Source of the DNA: Chamaea fasciata
Lineage: Eukaryota > Chordata > Aves > Passeriformes > Sylviidae
NCBI GenBank assembly: GCA_029207755.1
Contig: JARCOQ010000016.1
Location: 1,927,001 to 1,991,000, forward strand
Direction of reading: 5' to 3'
DNA length: 64,000 bases
The notes under the pieces are model-generated. The model was not told the DNA's origin and searched no databases. It saw nothing but the letters and a program-made list of their open reading frames with translations. Below, one piece after another: positions 51,148 through 62,606 of this stretch (position 1 is the stretch's first letter; each line of letters starts with the position of its first letter). The translations under genes were made by a program, and so were the position numbers.

Positions 51148-54027
51148 CTATAACAAAGAGACACCTCAAATTAAAGAGTCGAATTCCATAAACATCCAAG
51201 ACAGCCTGTTTAGAAATAATAGCTCTATAAGAAACAGTTATTAAAAACACTGGAACAGACCATAATATTAAACACTATTACAAGTACCAAAATACAGATG
51301 CTGCAGGGACCCTTTTTTTTTTGTAAGAAATATTTAGACTGGAATCTTAACAGTGAAAAATGTCAACCAAAAGCATTTGGCTGTTCTGTGACTAGAGTTG
51401 TCTAATATTTGCAGTACCTGCAATTCCTGCCTGAAGTCTTCTAAAACTAAGCTTACACTTCTCCTTTAAGCCTTTTTTTTACTGGGTTTCTAAAATATCT
51501 TTTCATATTACTTGCACAAACTGCTTACACATCATAGAAATTACAGAAAATAGGGCTGAGAATGAACACTGCATGCAGTATTTCATGATTTTGCATCAAG
51601 CAGAATCAGCTGGAATTATTCCATTCCTGACAGTTAATTGTCTGATTTCTTCCTAAAAACTTCCAAGAAGGGAGATAACATGCTTCCCTGCACAACCTAT
51701 TTAAATTTAGGTATTCTTTTCACAAAGGTTTTCCTGATAGCCAATCAAACTTCCTTCACCTGCTATGTCAACCCATTACTTCTTCTTTTATCTGTAGTGA
51801 ATGAAAACTATTTACATATTTGAAGATCACTTTAAGGCCTATTCTGAGTAAATCTCCTCCAAGTTCCACAAAATCCAATTCAACTTTTCCTCATAGCTCA
51901 TGAATTTCTAAGAAAACAAGCTAACACACAAAAGTAATGCCCTAACAGAAGAGAAGTTGAACAAATGATTTCACCATTCTCCAAAATCTGAACAATATAT
52001 ACAACCACTGAAAGGTCACAGGAAAGACCATAATTTATCTGACTAAATATTCTTAAGTCTAAGGACTGATTCTTGCTTTGGGGAAGAATTTAGAAGTTTA
52101 TTATTATTAAAGTGAATTTGAAAGCTATTTTAAGATCTTTTTCTTCTAAATGTTGCTTCAAGTTCTTCAGCCAGACCTCTAAGATCAGCATTTTTATATA
52201 AATATTCTATCTAAGCAGGTTTAAAAAATGGTACAGAGCCAACTCCTGCTGATGGCTGAGAAATCAAGATGCTCATTTATTAAATATTTAAATACCAATA
52301 TCCAACAGCCCAGGCTACAGCAGTGATCACTCATTTTGAAAGCTGATAGTTCTGACTTTTGGGTAATTTATTTATAATTGCATTTGCTGAGTGGGGTTTT
52401 TAGGCCTTTTTAAGTCTCCACAAGGCAAAGTATCAAGCTGAGTTTCATTTATTATTTTAGGAAACTATTTAAAAGCTGTACTCAATAGCATTTGATCTGA
52501 TTATTGTAGCAAACATGTAGAGTCTTCATTATTTATAGTGATAAAAATAACAGCAGAAGGCAGATTTATTCTCTTTCAAAACAGAGCCACAGAAAAATTG
52601 TATTCTAAAATCTACAATGCATTTAAGACTTTTGTTTTCATACCATTCAGAAGATTAATTATAATTAAAATTACTCATTACATATACAAACCATGGGTGC
52701 AATAGTTTCTATAAATCTGGTAAAAGAATAAACTCCTTATGTTTCACTCCTTTTTTGCAGCAGTTCTCAGGGATTGTTTACATGCTTATGTTTTTTGAGT
52801 CAGAGACCTCAGTACTACTAAAATTTTACCTAAATTTTCAATGGCAGCTAAGGAAAAAAATTTAGTTTTACAGAAATTCAACACGTGAAGTTAGAATGTA
52901 AGAAAATTTTATTATAAATATTGCATGTAGCTGAAATTTATTCTGCTCACTGGTGATAAATATTATAGAAAATTACTGTGGATGGATTAAATATCTTTCC
53001 AGCATAAAGCATATGTGTGCTCATTTTTAGAAATGTTGGTACTGTTCCATCCCACTTTTTCATCTATAAAATCTGACCATCCTACTCAGTTTCTATTCTT
53101 ATCACTCACTAATCTGCATAATTTTAACACAGTGGAATATAGCTAGCCTAGGAATATTTTTTTTTTCTTTTCCTATAATTATACTCTTCGTGGAAACTGT
53201 CACTACCTAATGAAGGATAATTTCTGCTATTATAGGAAGCCTAAGCCATGCTTTTCGTGAATAATTCCTAATATGAATCACTACACTCCAGCAAAGTCGG
53301 AAGTAAAAACATGTGTTCTCACTAACAAATATCCTTTTAGGGATGAATGAAGCTTTGAAACCCCAGAGAAGTACAGTGGCTAACCCTAAAGAACAGCAGT
53401 ATTCATTCATACAGCCACTTATACGACCAAAATATTCACAATTTAAAAAATTAGACAGATGGTGCCAATTTGTGAAAATCCCTCTCAGCTCTTTGAACAC
53501 CTTCTGTAACGAGTGGAAATCCAGATCCCACCAGGAGAGGATTTAGAATCAAGACACCATTTTAGCCCCTCATGGATGCTTCTATCACAGACCAGAAAAG
53601 ACAAACAGGTAAAACTGCTGGTAACTTCACTCAGTTTCTTTCACATATAAAATCTGATCATTACTACTCAGTACAGAGTCTATTTCAAACAGTCTGCAAA
53701 TACTGATCTCCAAAACAACAGTATAATCTAGAGATTAATTTATTTTTATATTCCAGTATCACATCAATTCACAGATTTTTATTTAAGCTAAATTTTCACC
53801 TGACAGCTTTTTCTGGAAAATTTCTTACTGAAAAAAAGTAAGATCACCTCAGCTACCAGAAAATTATCTGTAAAAATGAGTATAAAAATCTACATCGGTG
53901 TTTTTCTAAACAGGAAAATACATCAAATATGGTATTTTCACTTTTGGGAGATATTACTCCCTCAATGACAGCATACAGAAAGACAAAACCTGTGTATGGA
54001 TTCCTTTCCCCTGTATTTTATCCTTAC
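51148..54027 (-). other. SNX29: SNX29 intron with an old CR1/L3-like relic
   Basis: A 2.88-kb intron, phase 1. It contains the degraded element at 51605-51915 and a T run at 53157-53165. The rest is AT-rich, with no gene seen. Confidence 0.88.
51605..51915 (-). mobile_element. Ancient CR1/L3-type LINE relic
   Basis: On the plus strand, phrases in order are AACCCATTACTTCTTCTTTT, AATGAAAACTATTTACATAT, TTGAAGATCACTTTAAGG and TTTTCCTCATAGCTCATGA, then TTTCTAAG. These follow, with many changes, the antisense 3' region of older CR1/L3-like elements found in birds and turtles (CCCATTacTTCTTgTCcT, TTTacaTActTGAAGAc, TTTCCTCATAGgTCATG). Divergence is high, so insertion is probably old. Limits are approximate. 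Confidence 0.6.
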
Positions 54028-54110
54028 CTTCCACTGTTTGACCTTCTCTTCTGAGCATCTGGACAGCTCCTACGTACTTCTTAAGCTGCACTTTGAGCAC
54101 CTCATTTTCT
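54028..54110 (-). CDS. SNX29: SNX29 coding exon (end of first coiled coil)
   Basis: An 83-nt exon. The first base completes CGA (Arg); 27 codons follow, reading ENEVLKVQLKKYVGAVQMLR and then REGQTVE, and a final G belongs to the next Val codon. The acceptor is CAATAG at 54116-54111 and the donor GTAAGG from 54027. It matches mammalian SNX29 almost residue for residue. The Leu/Val/Met spacing continues the heptad pattern of the previous exon before the helix breaks at Arg-Glu-Gly. Confidence 0.97.
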
Positions 54111-55240
54111 CTATTGATAAAAAAAAACAGAATAAATAAATATTATTGTTCTCTCAAAACAGATGAAAAGTCCTTTTCAATGGAAACAAACAGATTCTGT
54201 TATGATGAGCTTTACCTAAGTTGTGCCACCATGATGCAAGGAAAAAAAAACCTTACACATTAAATAATACATCAGCAGCAGAGTAGCAGGAAGATTAGTT
54301 TTCCAGGACCACATAAACACATCAGTGAAACAGATTATCTCATAATCAAACACTTCCCAACCATTTTTTAGCTTAGAATTTCTATACTGTGGTATATTGA
54401 TGGCAAACAAACTACACGGTCTATCGAAATCAACCATCAACTAAAACGTAAGGACAAGATACTACACAAGGGAATTCAGAATGGCCAATGTAAAATGAGA
54501 TCATCATTTTACTAATTTTCATCAATTGCAAGCAAATTTAGAAGCAGGCTTTATCATTGTAAGAAAATGGCAGCACTTCAGCAACAATATTCAAGGCAAA
54601 AGTTTCCACAAACCATTCCTAAACGAAAACCGTGAGACAAGAAATTTAGCTAATCCCTTCAGCTGTCATATTTCAGTGCCTGTCCCTGTCTCACTTCTCT
54701 TTGGAGTGCACAAGAATTCAAACCAGGTACTACCATGGCTCCACTTAACAACATTAAGCACCTTAGCGTATATTTGGGCAGAAATAAAAAGGGCTCCAAC
54801 TGATTGATTTTAAAAAAAGCTGACAAATTACGTATCGGAAAATTCAATTTTCTGCCTAAGTCCATTCAGTTAAGCAAGTATGACAGAAAAGTTTATACTG
54901 AAGAAATGTAACAAAAACGTGTTTCCAGACTGTGAATTCAAACAACTTTTATTCTTCTTTAAGAAAATATGAAGGTAGAAATATGTAGGTTCCACAAACA
55001 CGGCACAACACACAGAGAACGCCACAAGCCTTTAGAGAGAGGAGGAAATTTGGGCCAGCCAAGGCCATGCTCCAGGCACTAAGGAACCTGGAACACAGCA
55101 CAGAAAGCTGCAAATAGATGAAACACCAAAAAAAAAAAAAAAAGGTCATTTTATTAATTGGAATTTATTTAGGAATTTAAAATATTCAAAAAAACATGTA
55201 GGTATGTTTGATGATCCTTATACTAGATATAAACACACAA

Positions 55241-55280
55241 AATATACATATATATATATATATATATACACACTCACACA
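55241..55280. repeat. Compound TA/CA microsatellite
   Basis: Twelve or so TA units followed by ACACACTCACACA; one of the longer simple repeats in the window. Confidence 0.9.
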
Positions 55281-56440
55281 AACTGCTGCTGTGAGCAATG
55301 CTACACTGCTCCTATAGGGAACTTTGACTGGCACAATATTCCCATTCCTATGGATTTCAATTCAGTTTGCTGAACTTTGTTACCTCAATTTTATTCAGCA
55401 TTTTAGTAGGAGGTTGCTAAATAATTGAGTGGCTATTGATTGCTCAACAATCGAATTTTAAGAGTCCTTGATGATTTTATGCATTTGATGATATTTTTCA
55501 TTTCTGAGACTACAAAGAACAAATCGGTTTTTCCACCAGAGATAGATGCTGACATTCAGATTAAGGGAAAAAAAAAATTAAAAACATAGTTTCATCCTAT
55601 ATATTCTATTAAAACAAACTTAATTAATTAATTAATGAAAAAATTCCATGACAGCTAAACAAAAAGGTTTCTTACCAGAACTGAAAGGATGTCTGCATGA
55701 AAATAACTGTGTACAGTTACAATTTACTGAGCATTAAGGATTCTTATGAAATAAGCATGCATCACCTCATTTCTATATATGAGAATAGACTCAGTACCTT
55801 CTGTCAGTACTGTGACAGCTTTTTTAAAAATCCATTTTTTACTACTGTGCCTTAAAACGGACTTCAATTTTACAGATGAAGTTGACAAAGACTTTAATTC
55901 ACTTAAGGTTTTTGATACAAGACTGAAATTCAAAGCAGGATACTTTGGCCCAGTGACAATTTTCTAATATGCCTTTTTTTCAGGTTATTACTTCTCATTC
56001 TTTGACATCTCTCTCTCATTAGTACTATTGAGCTGGGTTTCAAAGAGAGCCCATCCTGATGTATATGAATTCACATAGTTCTTTTAATCAGAGCATATTT
56101 TAAAAACAATTAGTAATATTTAAAAAGTCCTTAATGAGTTCAAGAGGCACTTTATCAGATATATTCCTACCAAGAATTCCAGAGGAGGAGAAATTCCTGT
56201 GCAGGAGTTAAGGGTCAGATCTGCAGACTGAAGGATGTTGAATGCCTCTGTATGCAGGCCCTGCTGTACTCCTTCAGTGTATCCAAGCTACAACAACTAA
56301 CCTAAGCAGAACTGTTCACCTGTAATGAGCCCAGAGACCAACACAATGTTTTCAGCACCTTTAAAGTGCTCCAAATAGTTCCACATCTTGTGCTGAAGAA
56401 TAAGCAACAAGACTGTAAGTACAAGTTAAAGGGTAGAGAG

Positions 56441-56478
56441 GAAGAAGAAAAAAAAAAAAAAAGAAAAAGAAAAAGAAA
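56441..56478 (+). repeat. Purine (A/G) tract
   Basis: GAAGAA followed by an A run and GAAAAAGAAAAAG units, all purine on the plus strand. Confidence 0.85.
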
Positions 56479-57048
56479 TCAAGCTGAAATAGCCAGGAAA
56501 ACAAAGGCAGAACTGCACCACTAAAAGGACATCCTTCTCCAAAACCACTGTGATAACAAATTTCCCTGCCTGATCACTTCTTCCATTTAATAAGCTGAAA
56601 GACAGATGGTTAAATGAGCTGATACAGGGGGAAATGACAATGACAGAGGATGGCAATGTAGTATTCCCACAAATTACTCTTTTTGCTCAAATAGCACAGG
56701 TCTAGTGAGTGTTGTTGATAAAGCTTTATAGCATATATATAGGAATGATCAATTATATACTAAATGTAAGTTGTCAAATACCTTCAATTCCCTGCCTATT
56801 TTTGAATCAAAAATAATGATGCTTCCTCTTTATTTTATTATTTTAAAATTAGCATTTAAGGAAACCCTGTCTGAAAGAAAATCAAAACTTCTGTCAGAAT
56901 GGTAATTTTTTTCAGCAGCATAAAACAAGTTTGCATTTAGGAAACACGTACTTGCCTGTTTTGCATCTAGGGAACAAACATAGAGCACTCAGGTTTTGTT
57001 GCAGACAAAGAGGCCTTATAGGACTTTATTTTCTTAGATCTTAATAGG

Positions 57049-57100
57049 AAAAAAAAAAAAACAAAAAAAAAAACAAACAAAAAAAAAACCCAAACAAAAC
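57049..57100 (+). repeat. A-rich tract with C interruptions
   Basis: About 50 bases of A with scattered single C (AAAC/AAAAC units). It may be the decayed tail of an element inserted in plus orientation, but no body was recognised upstream. Confidence 0.85.
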
Positions 57101-57770
57101 TCCACCACACATCTCCTCATCTCCTTCTTGGAAATGATATAAAAATTCTCTAGGGCTTCTGTGAAATGAGCATAGTAAGAATTTGAAAAAGAGTAATTTC
57201 TCATGTATCTCAAGTATAGTAGCCTAAATGCAATTAAGCTTCTGGCACAAATATCAGATTCTAGCAATTCTTTCTTTGAATTCTTTCATTCTTTCTATGA
57301 AGCTTACTCTAGAAAAGTGTCTTATTCCTAAATTCAGCATTGGAGAAAATTTAAAAAAAAAAAAAAAATTACACAAAACAAACAAACTACAAGAATCCAA
57401 GAGATGTCTGCGCTTTGATAAAAAAGTAAACATTTTTCAGAAATACTATAAAGGTATGAAATATCCAAACAATAAAAGAACCTGCAGGAACTAAGAATTA
57501 ATTGAAATAAACAATGTCCTGCTACAATATGTAGAATCTAAAGCAGGGGCTGAGCCATGGGACTTCAGAGATGCCTTCTAAACGGAACGATTCTACTACT
57601 AGGAGATGCAAGATCACAGTTAATTGTCATCAAATACAACTAAATCAGGCAAATTCTAATTGTTACTCATGGAAGTGGAAGTTGAACTGTATATAATACA
57701 ATGGGATTACATAATAAAACCAATCTCCAGAAGAAACTGCATGGAGGAATAATGTGCTAAACTGCACTGC

Positions 57771-58055
57771 TTGTCATGGGCTGGGGCTGCAGCTGAAGCA
57801 GGGCCACCACTGAAACCTTTGCCCTGGCTGGGGGCTCACTCAGAGATGGAGGCTGGGTGGTTGTCACCTTGTTTAGTTCTTCCCCTTCCTCCTCCTCAGG
57901 CTGCAGCTGCTTCTCCTCCTCCTGCCCTCACTGATGCCGTGCTGCCAAATATTCTTCCTCATCCACTTCTTCCTCCTGCTCCCTCTAGGAAGCTCCTTTG
58001 TCCCTTATTAAATGGGCTGACTTCCACTTGCAGTATTTTTTGTCATGTATAGGAG
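57771..58055 (-). pseudogene. Possible decayed coding relic (Glu-rich)
   Basis: Read on the minus strand this GC-richer stretch gives a peptide-like frame with two in-frame stops: a basic part (KYCKWKSAHLIRDKG), then EQEEEVDEEEYLAARHQ, a stop, GQEEEKQLQPEEEEGEELNK, and a Ser/Pro-rich end that reads past the start of the purine-rich part to a stop near 57766. The purine-strand bias alone can make Glu-rich open frames, so this may be simple-sequence DNA. Its ends carry TGTCA (57774) and TGACA (near 58070), but I find no target-site duplication. I do not recognise a parent gene. Confidence 0.2.
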
Positions 58056-60479
58056 CTACTGATGACTTGTGACATGTCACCAACTAACTAAGCAGGAAGA
58101 AGAAGTCATTTAATATAGGAATATTCAAATTAGTTTTCACAAGCAGGAACAAGAGATGCGCTCCTCTCTCTAAGAAGCTGCTTAAGGGAAGTGACGGAAT
58201 CATTTCAAGATGTATCACACATCATTTCATCCATCACTGAAGGGCTATGGCTGTGAAAGAAATGTTGTAAAACAGAATAACAGAAATGCCAAATCCAAAA
58301 GCACTGTGGTTTAAGCAATACAGACAGTAGACAGAGGAGGCACATTAGGTTACAGACTCTACAGTAAACAGGAAGTATGTAGCACTGGAAGATAAAGTAG
58401 AGCCAAATTCTCATCCCTCATTTCCCCACACAGTGCATTTTCATCTTCTCTATCTGCTTTTCTTGCTACAAAGCCTGTCCTTTGTAATATGCTTTCCTCC
58501 AACATTGCTGAATATAGTCTAAGAATATGCAATCTGAGATTATCCAATTTCACAGTCAACTTCAATAAATTCCTTTGCCTTGCAAAGAGATGTAATAGTA
58601 TTCCACACAGAACAGAAAAATCTCAATTAAAAAACTTCAGTATTGCCAAGAAGCCACTGGCACAATATGTCCATGCAATTTGAGAAAGGTTCATTGACAA
58701 GAACAACAGAAAAAAAAAACCTCAACAAAAAAACCCTGAAACAACATTATACTAGAGAGACTACTGAGTGTGTTCTATCAGAAGACTAGCAAATAGGTGG
58801 AACCTGAGCCTGCTCCTTTTGGAACAATATAACAACTGTTAGGAAAGAGCTATTCAAGTATTTCACATGGAGCAACGAGATTACCATTATTTGCAACTAA
58901 GCTGACCTAAGACTTTGTCCATTTTTCAAAGAGAAACTGGGAAACTTGGGAAAATGTCTCTCAGTAAACTAGCATTTTGTCTAGGAGGCCAGAGACTCTT
59001 GGGAGAGTCCAGGAGAACAGCTGAATAATTGCAGATTTCCAGAAGCCATCATTTCAGCACTGACTGATGTGTCACTGAAATTTGTGTTCTCAAAGCCTTC
59101 AGGAAGCTATTTATGTCAAATTCTTCAAAAGAGCTTTGGGGACACACACAAATATCAGCTCTCATAATCTGAAAAATATTCATTCATCAAATCACAACAG
59201 TCAGATTGTTACTGAATGATTTCCCTTGCCTTAAAATATTCAGAACATTACAACTGAGGAAAATTTTCTACTCGGGTCATGTGATCAATTGTTTTCAAGG
59301 GAAACAGGAGATTTCACTACTTCAAACTATCTGAAACTCAGTTTCCTCTTACTCACCTAGTGTATTACGCAGTATTCACAAAGGAATTCCAAACTTTTTT
59401 TTTTACTTCAAATTCTTTAGATTATTCAGCTTGCTCAACTTCTTGGTTTAAAATATTATTTATTTAAAAAAATTACTACTCTTATTGCAGCAGCAGCATC
59501 TACAGCATACAAAGTGAACCAAAAAATTTAGAAAAAAAGCCAATATTCCAAAGAAACTACTCACAAAGTATCTTATGTTAGGATGTAAGAAGATGAGCTG
59601 CAATGAATCATTAAAGAAATGCCTCCCAAGTCCAAAGTAACTGGTGACACATGAATTTTTCATGCCCCAGCAGGTCCCAACACGGTTTTTATCACATGAC
59701 AAGGCAAACTGACTTTCAGAAGAGCAATCAACACAACGCACCCATTAAGCAATAAGAGGAATTACACAGACTTGTTTAAAAATACTTCATTAGTCTAAGT
59801 GAGCATCTTTTCAGGCCTGGTTATAAAAGCTCCTTATCTATTCTTTAAAGAGGTATGTGCATGACAAATATCTGATTCACCCATATGTCACTGCAAATGC
59901 TAAAACTGTGGGGGAAGTGAGTCAAAGAAATATGAATATACAACTCCTATAACCTGAAACATGAATATTAAATGATGAAGTATTTGCATTGTCTCTCTTG
60001 CCTTACAGCACAGGAACGTCAAACCCACTTATTCATATCTCTCCCTCCCTCAAAGCAAGTCGTTTGGCTTGATGTGCCATCAAAAGCAGAATTAGTAGTG
60101 TCCTAAATACCTTTATTTTTAAGAAAGCTTTATATTTATCATTTTCAAATAGGCAATAAAAAGCTTAAAGGAATCTCAGCTGTGGTACTTTGTGATTGAC
60201 ACTAAACACACTCTGCCTGTGCATGCAGAAAACAAACACCTCTCTCTGGGTAAGGCAGATTATTTAACTCTTGGATTGTTTGTTTACTATATAGATGAAT
60301 CACCCCCAAGATCTTACACATCATGGTTACTCTAGAGCTTATTTTGAATTGTAAGAAGCAAATCACACTATTACAGCAGCATTTACCTTCAAAAGTCTTC
60401 CTTAAACTGAATCCCATTCAGACAAGGAGAGGGTTAAAATTCTTTCCGTTTCACTGCAACAGGAAGTCAAGCTGAGGGC

Positions 60480-60970
60480 AACTCAATGCTGGGGCCAAAG
60501 CTGTTTAACACCTTAACATCACCTGGATGCTGGGCCAGAGCACACCCTCAGCAAGGTCACAAACACAGAACTGAGGAGGAGAAACTCTGCTGCCATCCAG
60601 GGGGACAGGGACAGGCTGGAGAACTGGACTCAGAAATATCTGTGAAGTTCAACAAGGGTAAATGCAGAGTCCTGCATTTGGGGAGAAAGAGCTTGGGACA
60701 GCCAGGCAATGCTGGAGGGCTGGCACACACCTGTGTGGAGGAAGATCTGGGAGCCCTGGGGGACAGGCAGCTGAGCATGAGCCTTCAACAACCCCTCCAT
60801 GGCAAAGTAAGCCAAGAGCAGCCTGGGCCCCACTAGGCACAGCATTGCCAACAAGTCACTGCCAACAGTGCTGCCCAAAGGGGCTGGGGAGTCTCCATCT
60901 GTGCAGATATTCAAAACTTGACTGGAAATGGTCCTGAGAAACCTGTTCCAGCTGACCTTTCTGGAGCTGT
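60480..60970 (+). mobile_element. CR1 LINE fragment, reverse-transcriptase end with internal deletion
   Basis: The left part carries the end of the CR1 reverse-transcriptase frame. Phrases such as GCACACCCTCAGCAAGG, GACAGGCTGGAGAACTGG, GTGAAGTTCAACAAGGGTAA, GAGTCCTGCATTTGGGGAG and GGAAGATCTGGGAGCCCTGG match CR1, and one frame still reads VKFNKGKCRVLHLGR. After about 60850 it jumps to 3'-UTR sequence (GGGGAGTCTCCATCTGTGCA, GATATTCAAAACTTGACTGG), so several hundred bases of the consensus between them are missing. The terminal CR1 sequence is also lost. It lies antisense to SNX29, about 0.2 kb from the exon at 61172-61300. The frame is broken, so no protein is expected. Confidence 0.9.
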
Positions 60971-61171
60971 GGGGAAAACAGCTGCACCACTTCCGAGCTT
61001 GGTACTCACTTGTTGATAATGTTTAGCAACAGCTATTGCTTGAAATAGGATTTTAGTCCTAAATCACTTCTGCAAACTTAGCTACTGGAAAATGATTTCC
61101 CTTGCATTCAGACTCTGTTATTCCCTTGTTCCCCTGCAGTTACTTTTTGAGGCATTTTCAGCACTTCTTAC

Positions 61172-61300
61172 CGTGCCAAGGCTTGGACCTTTGCAGCATG
61201 GCGCTCTTCCTGTTCTGCCACCTTCCTTCTGCAGTTCTCCATCTCCTGCCTCAGTGCTGCAGAATGCTCCATCTCTGCATCAAGCAGATTCCGCAGGGAT
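61172..61300 (-). CDS. SNX29: SNX29 coding exon (coiled coil)
   Basis: A 129-nt exon. Its first base completes AGA (Arg) from the previous exon; 42 full codons follow, then CG of the next Arg. It begins SLRNLLDAEMEHSAALRQEM and ends KVAEQEERHAAKVQALA. It is highly charged and heptad-like (Leu, Ala and Met at a/d positions), so it is a coiled coil, probably for dimerisation. The acceptor is CTGCAG at 61306-61301 and the donor GTAAGA from 61171. It matches the SNX29 segment that follows the DELEEQN exon in mammals, with a few conservative changes (Glu-Asn-Cys-Arg where mammals have Asp-Thr-Leu-Lys). It lies just left of a CR1 copy at 60480-60970, which sits in the next intron. Confidence 0.96.
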
Positions 61301-62542
61301 CTGCAGGAAGGCAACAGCCTCTCTTTAGAACACTGCACACACTACCTGGTAATTAGAGTACACTCTAAGAATCACAGAGGAGGTTGCCTGAATGATACCA
61401 CTGCCGTCATCCTAAAATTTCACTATTCAGTTGAGCAAATTCACCCGATTTGATTATACACAGATATGAAAAGCTACAAGGAAAAAGCAGTTGCAAATGC
61501 TGACTATTAATTGGTATCACTATCTTGTCAACAAACCCAAAGGACAACCTATTACGGGATCTACTGGACCAGCACGCAGAAAGAATTTGTTGAAGAATTT
61601 CTTTTTTAAAAAAGTTTGTAAGCTGTTTTCAGTACTTCAGTGCAAGTCCATACATCTTGGGAATAATCTATAAGCAATATATTTATAGCAGGACAGGCAG
61701 GGCTCTTGCCTCTGCCAAGTGCACTGCCACAGACCTCTGTGAAAAAACGCTTGATGAGATAGCAAAGGTCAGCATGATGCATAATGGTAAAACCCAAAGC
61801 ATCCTGGTCCTTCTGCCAAAAAAGCCCACAAAGCTGAATGAGGCAATAACTTGCAATTATGGGAGTGGGAAGAATAGGAGGAAGGAAAATAGGATCTGTT
61901 GGTAGGCTCAGCATTAAAAAAACCCAGAATACCGATAGGAAAATATGAATTACCAAAATAGCCCCACTAAAGCACTGAATACATTTGTATTTTCATTCAT
62001 CTAACTATGTGTTTCAATAAACTAAATAAATACAAAGTATGTTTGATGGCATTTTATATAAGCAACTGAACATTTCGACATTTACATCATCATTTTGCCC
62101 CAAGTGAACATAAAGACAGTCAGAAATGAAAGTCACTTTCAGCATTACATTGTCAGCCATCCTACATAACTTCTTCACCACAAGGAAAAAACCAGAAATT
62201 TTCGGAATATTTGTATTAGGAGAAACTTTTGCTCATTTGGAAAGCTATCTTAAGAGAGCTTCAGAATCTTCTGGCTATAAGGGTTGGTTTTGAAAAAACT
62301 TCAACTGCAAAGCTCCCAAGGTACAAAGAGCTACCTGATTCAAACTAAAAGCAAAAATTTGCCCTCAAAACACAACATTTAAATAGTGAATTATTAAGTT
62401 AACCTTTCGCAGAAAAATTAATATATACATCAAAATGATTACATAAATAGTATGTGCAGCTTTACAGAAAGGACAGCTTCTATTAGAGGACAGATTTTTT
62501 TTTTTTAATTACAGTCCCTCTCGACTAAAAAAAGCAAACTAC
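61301..62542 (-). other. SNX29: SNX29 intron (1.24 kb)
   Basis: Phase 2, with the weak donor GTAGTT. It contains an open frame on the plus strand (61657-61905) overlapping one on the minus strand (61606-61956). Neither is recognised, and both are probably accidental. A T run lies at 62496-62506 near the donor. Confidence 0.85.
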
Positions 62543-62606
62543 CTATTCTGCTCTTCCAGTTCATCCTTTCTATTCATCATGGCCACGATAGCTTGACGAA
62601 GTTCAT
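62543..62606 (-). CDS. SNX29: SNX29 coding exon (start of central coiled coil)
   Basis: A 64-nt exon. It starts with the last two bases (AT) of a split codon, reads ELRQAIVAMMNRKDELEEQN, and ends with AG of the next Arg codon. On the minus strand the acceptor is CTTAG at 62608-62607 and the donor is GTAGTT from 62542. The peptide opens the coiled coil of SNX29, with hydrophobic residues spaced between Glu/Lys/Arg. Mammalian SNX29 has nearly the same peptide (Thr for Ile, Glu for Gln). The donor is weaker than the others in the gene. The preceding exon lies outside the window. Confidence 0.95.

Larger units (their letters stand above)
54111..61171 (-). other. SNX29: SNX29 intron (7.06 kb)
   Basis: Phase 2. 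It contains the CR1 copy at 60480-60970, a TA/CA microsatellite at 55241-55280, several long A-rich tracts (55128-55142, 56441-56478, 57049-57100, 57352-57368) and a GC-richer, purine-asymmetric stretch at 57771-58055 that may be a decayed coding relic. No intact gene is seen. Confidence 0.85.
18623..62606 (-). other. SNX29: SNX29 transcription unit, central to near-3' part (9 exons)
   Basis: Nine exons on the minus strand join in frame into about 306 residues without a stop. The order is coiled coil, linker, PX domain, as in vertebrate sorting nexin 29. SNX29 is a RUN plus PX domain protein thought to act peripherally on membranes through phosphoinositide binding; its detailed role is poorly known. 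The RUN domain and N-terminal half are not here and should lie beyond position 64000. The last recognised exon ends after two bases of a codon, so at least one more coding exon follows at lower coordinates. All introns are GT-AG. Recognition rests on residue-by-residue recall of the mammalian protein, which matches closely through all nine exons. The exons here span 44 kb; human SNX29 as a whole is roughly 600 kb, so the compact introns fit a bird. No other protein with this combination fits. Confidence 0.96.

Noticed and set aside
50975..51250. 91-codon minus-strand frame treated as one ORF
   Set aside because: Only 51041-51147 is coding (an SNX29 exon with acceptor and donor); the rest of the frame is intron.
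60486..60836. 116-codon plus-strand open frame
   Set aside because: It is the broken end of the CR1 reverse-transcriptase frame, not a host gene; it is listed under the CR1 copy.
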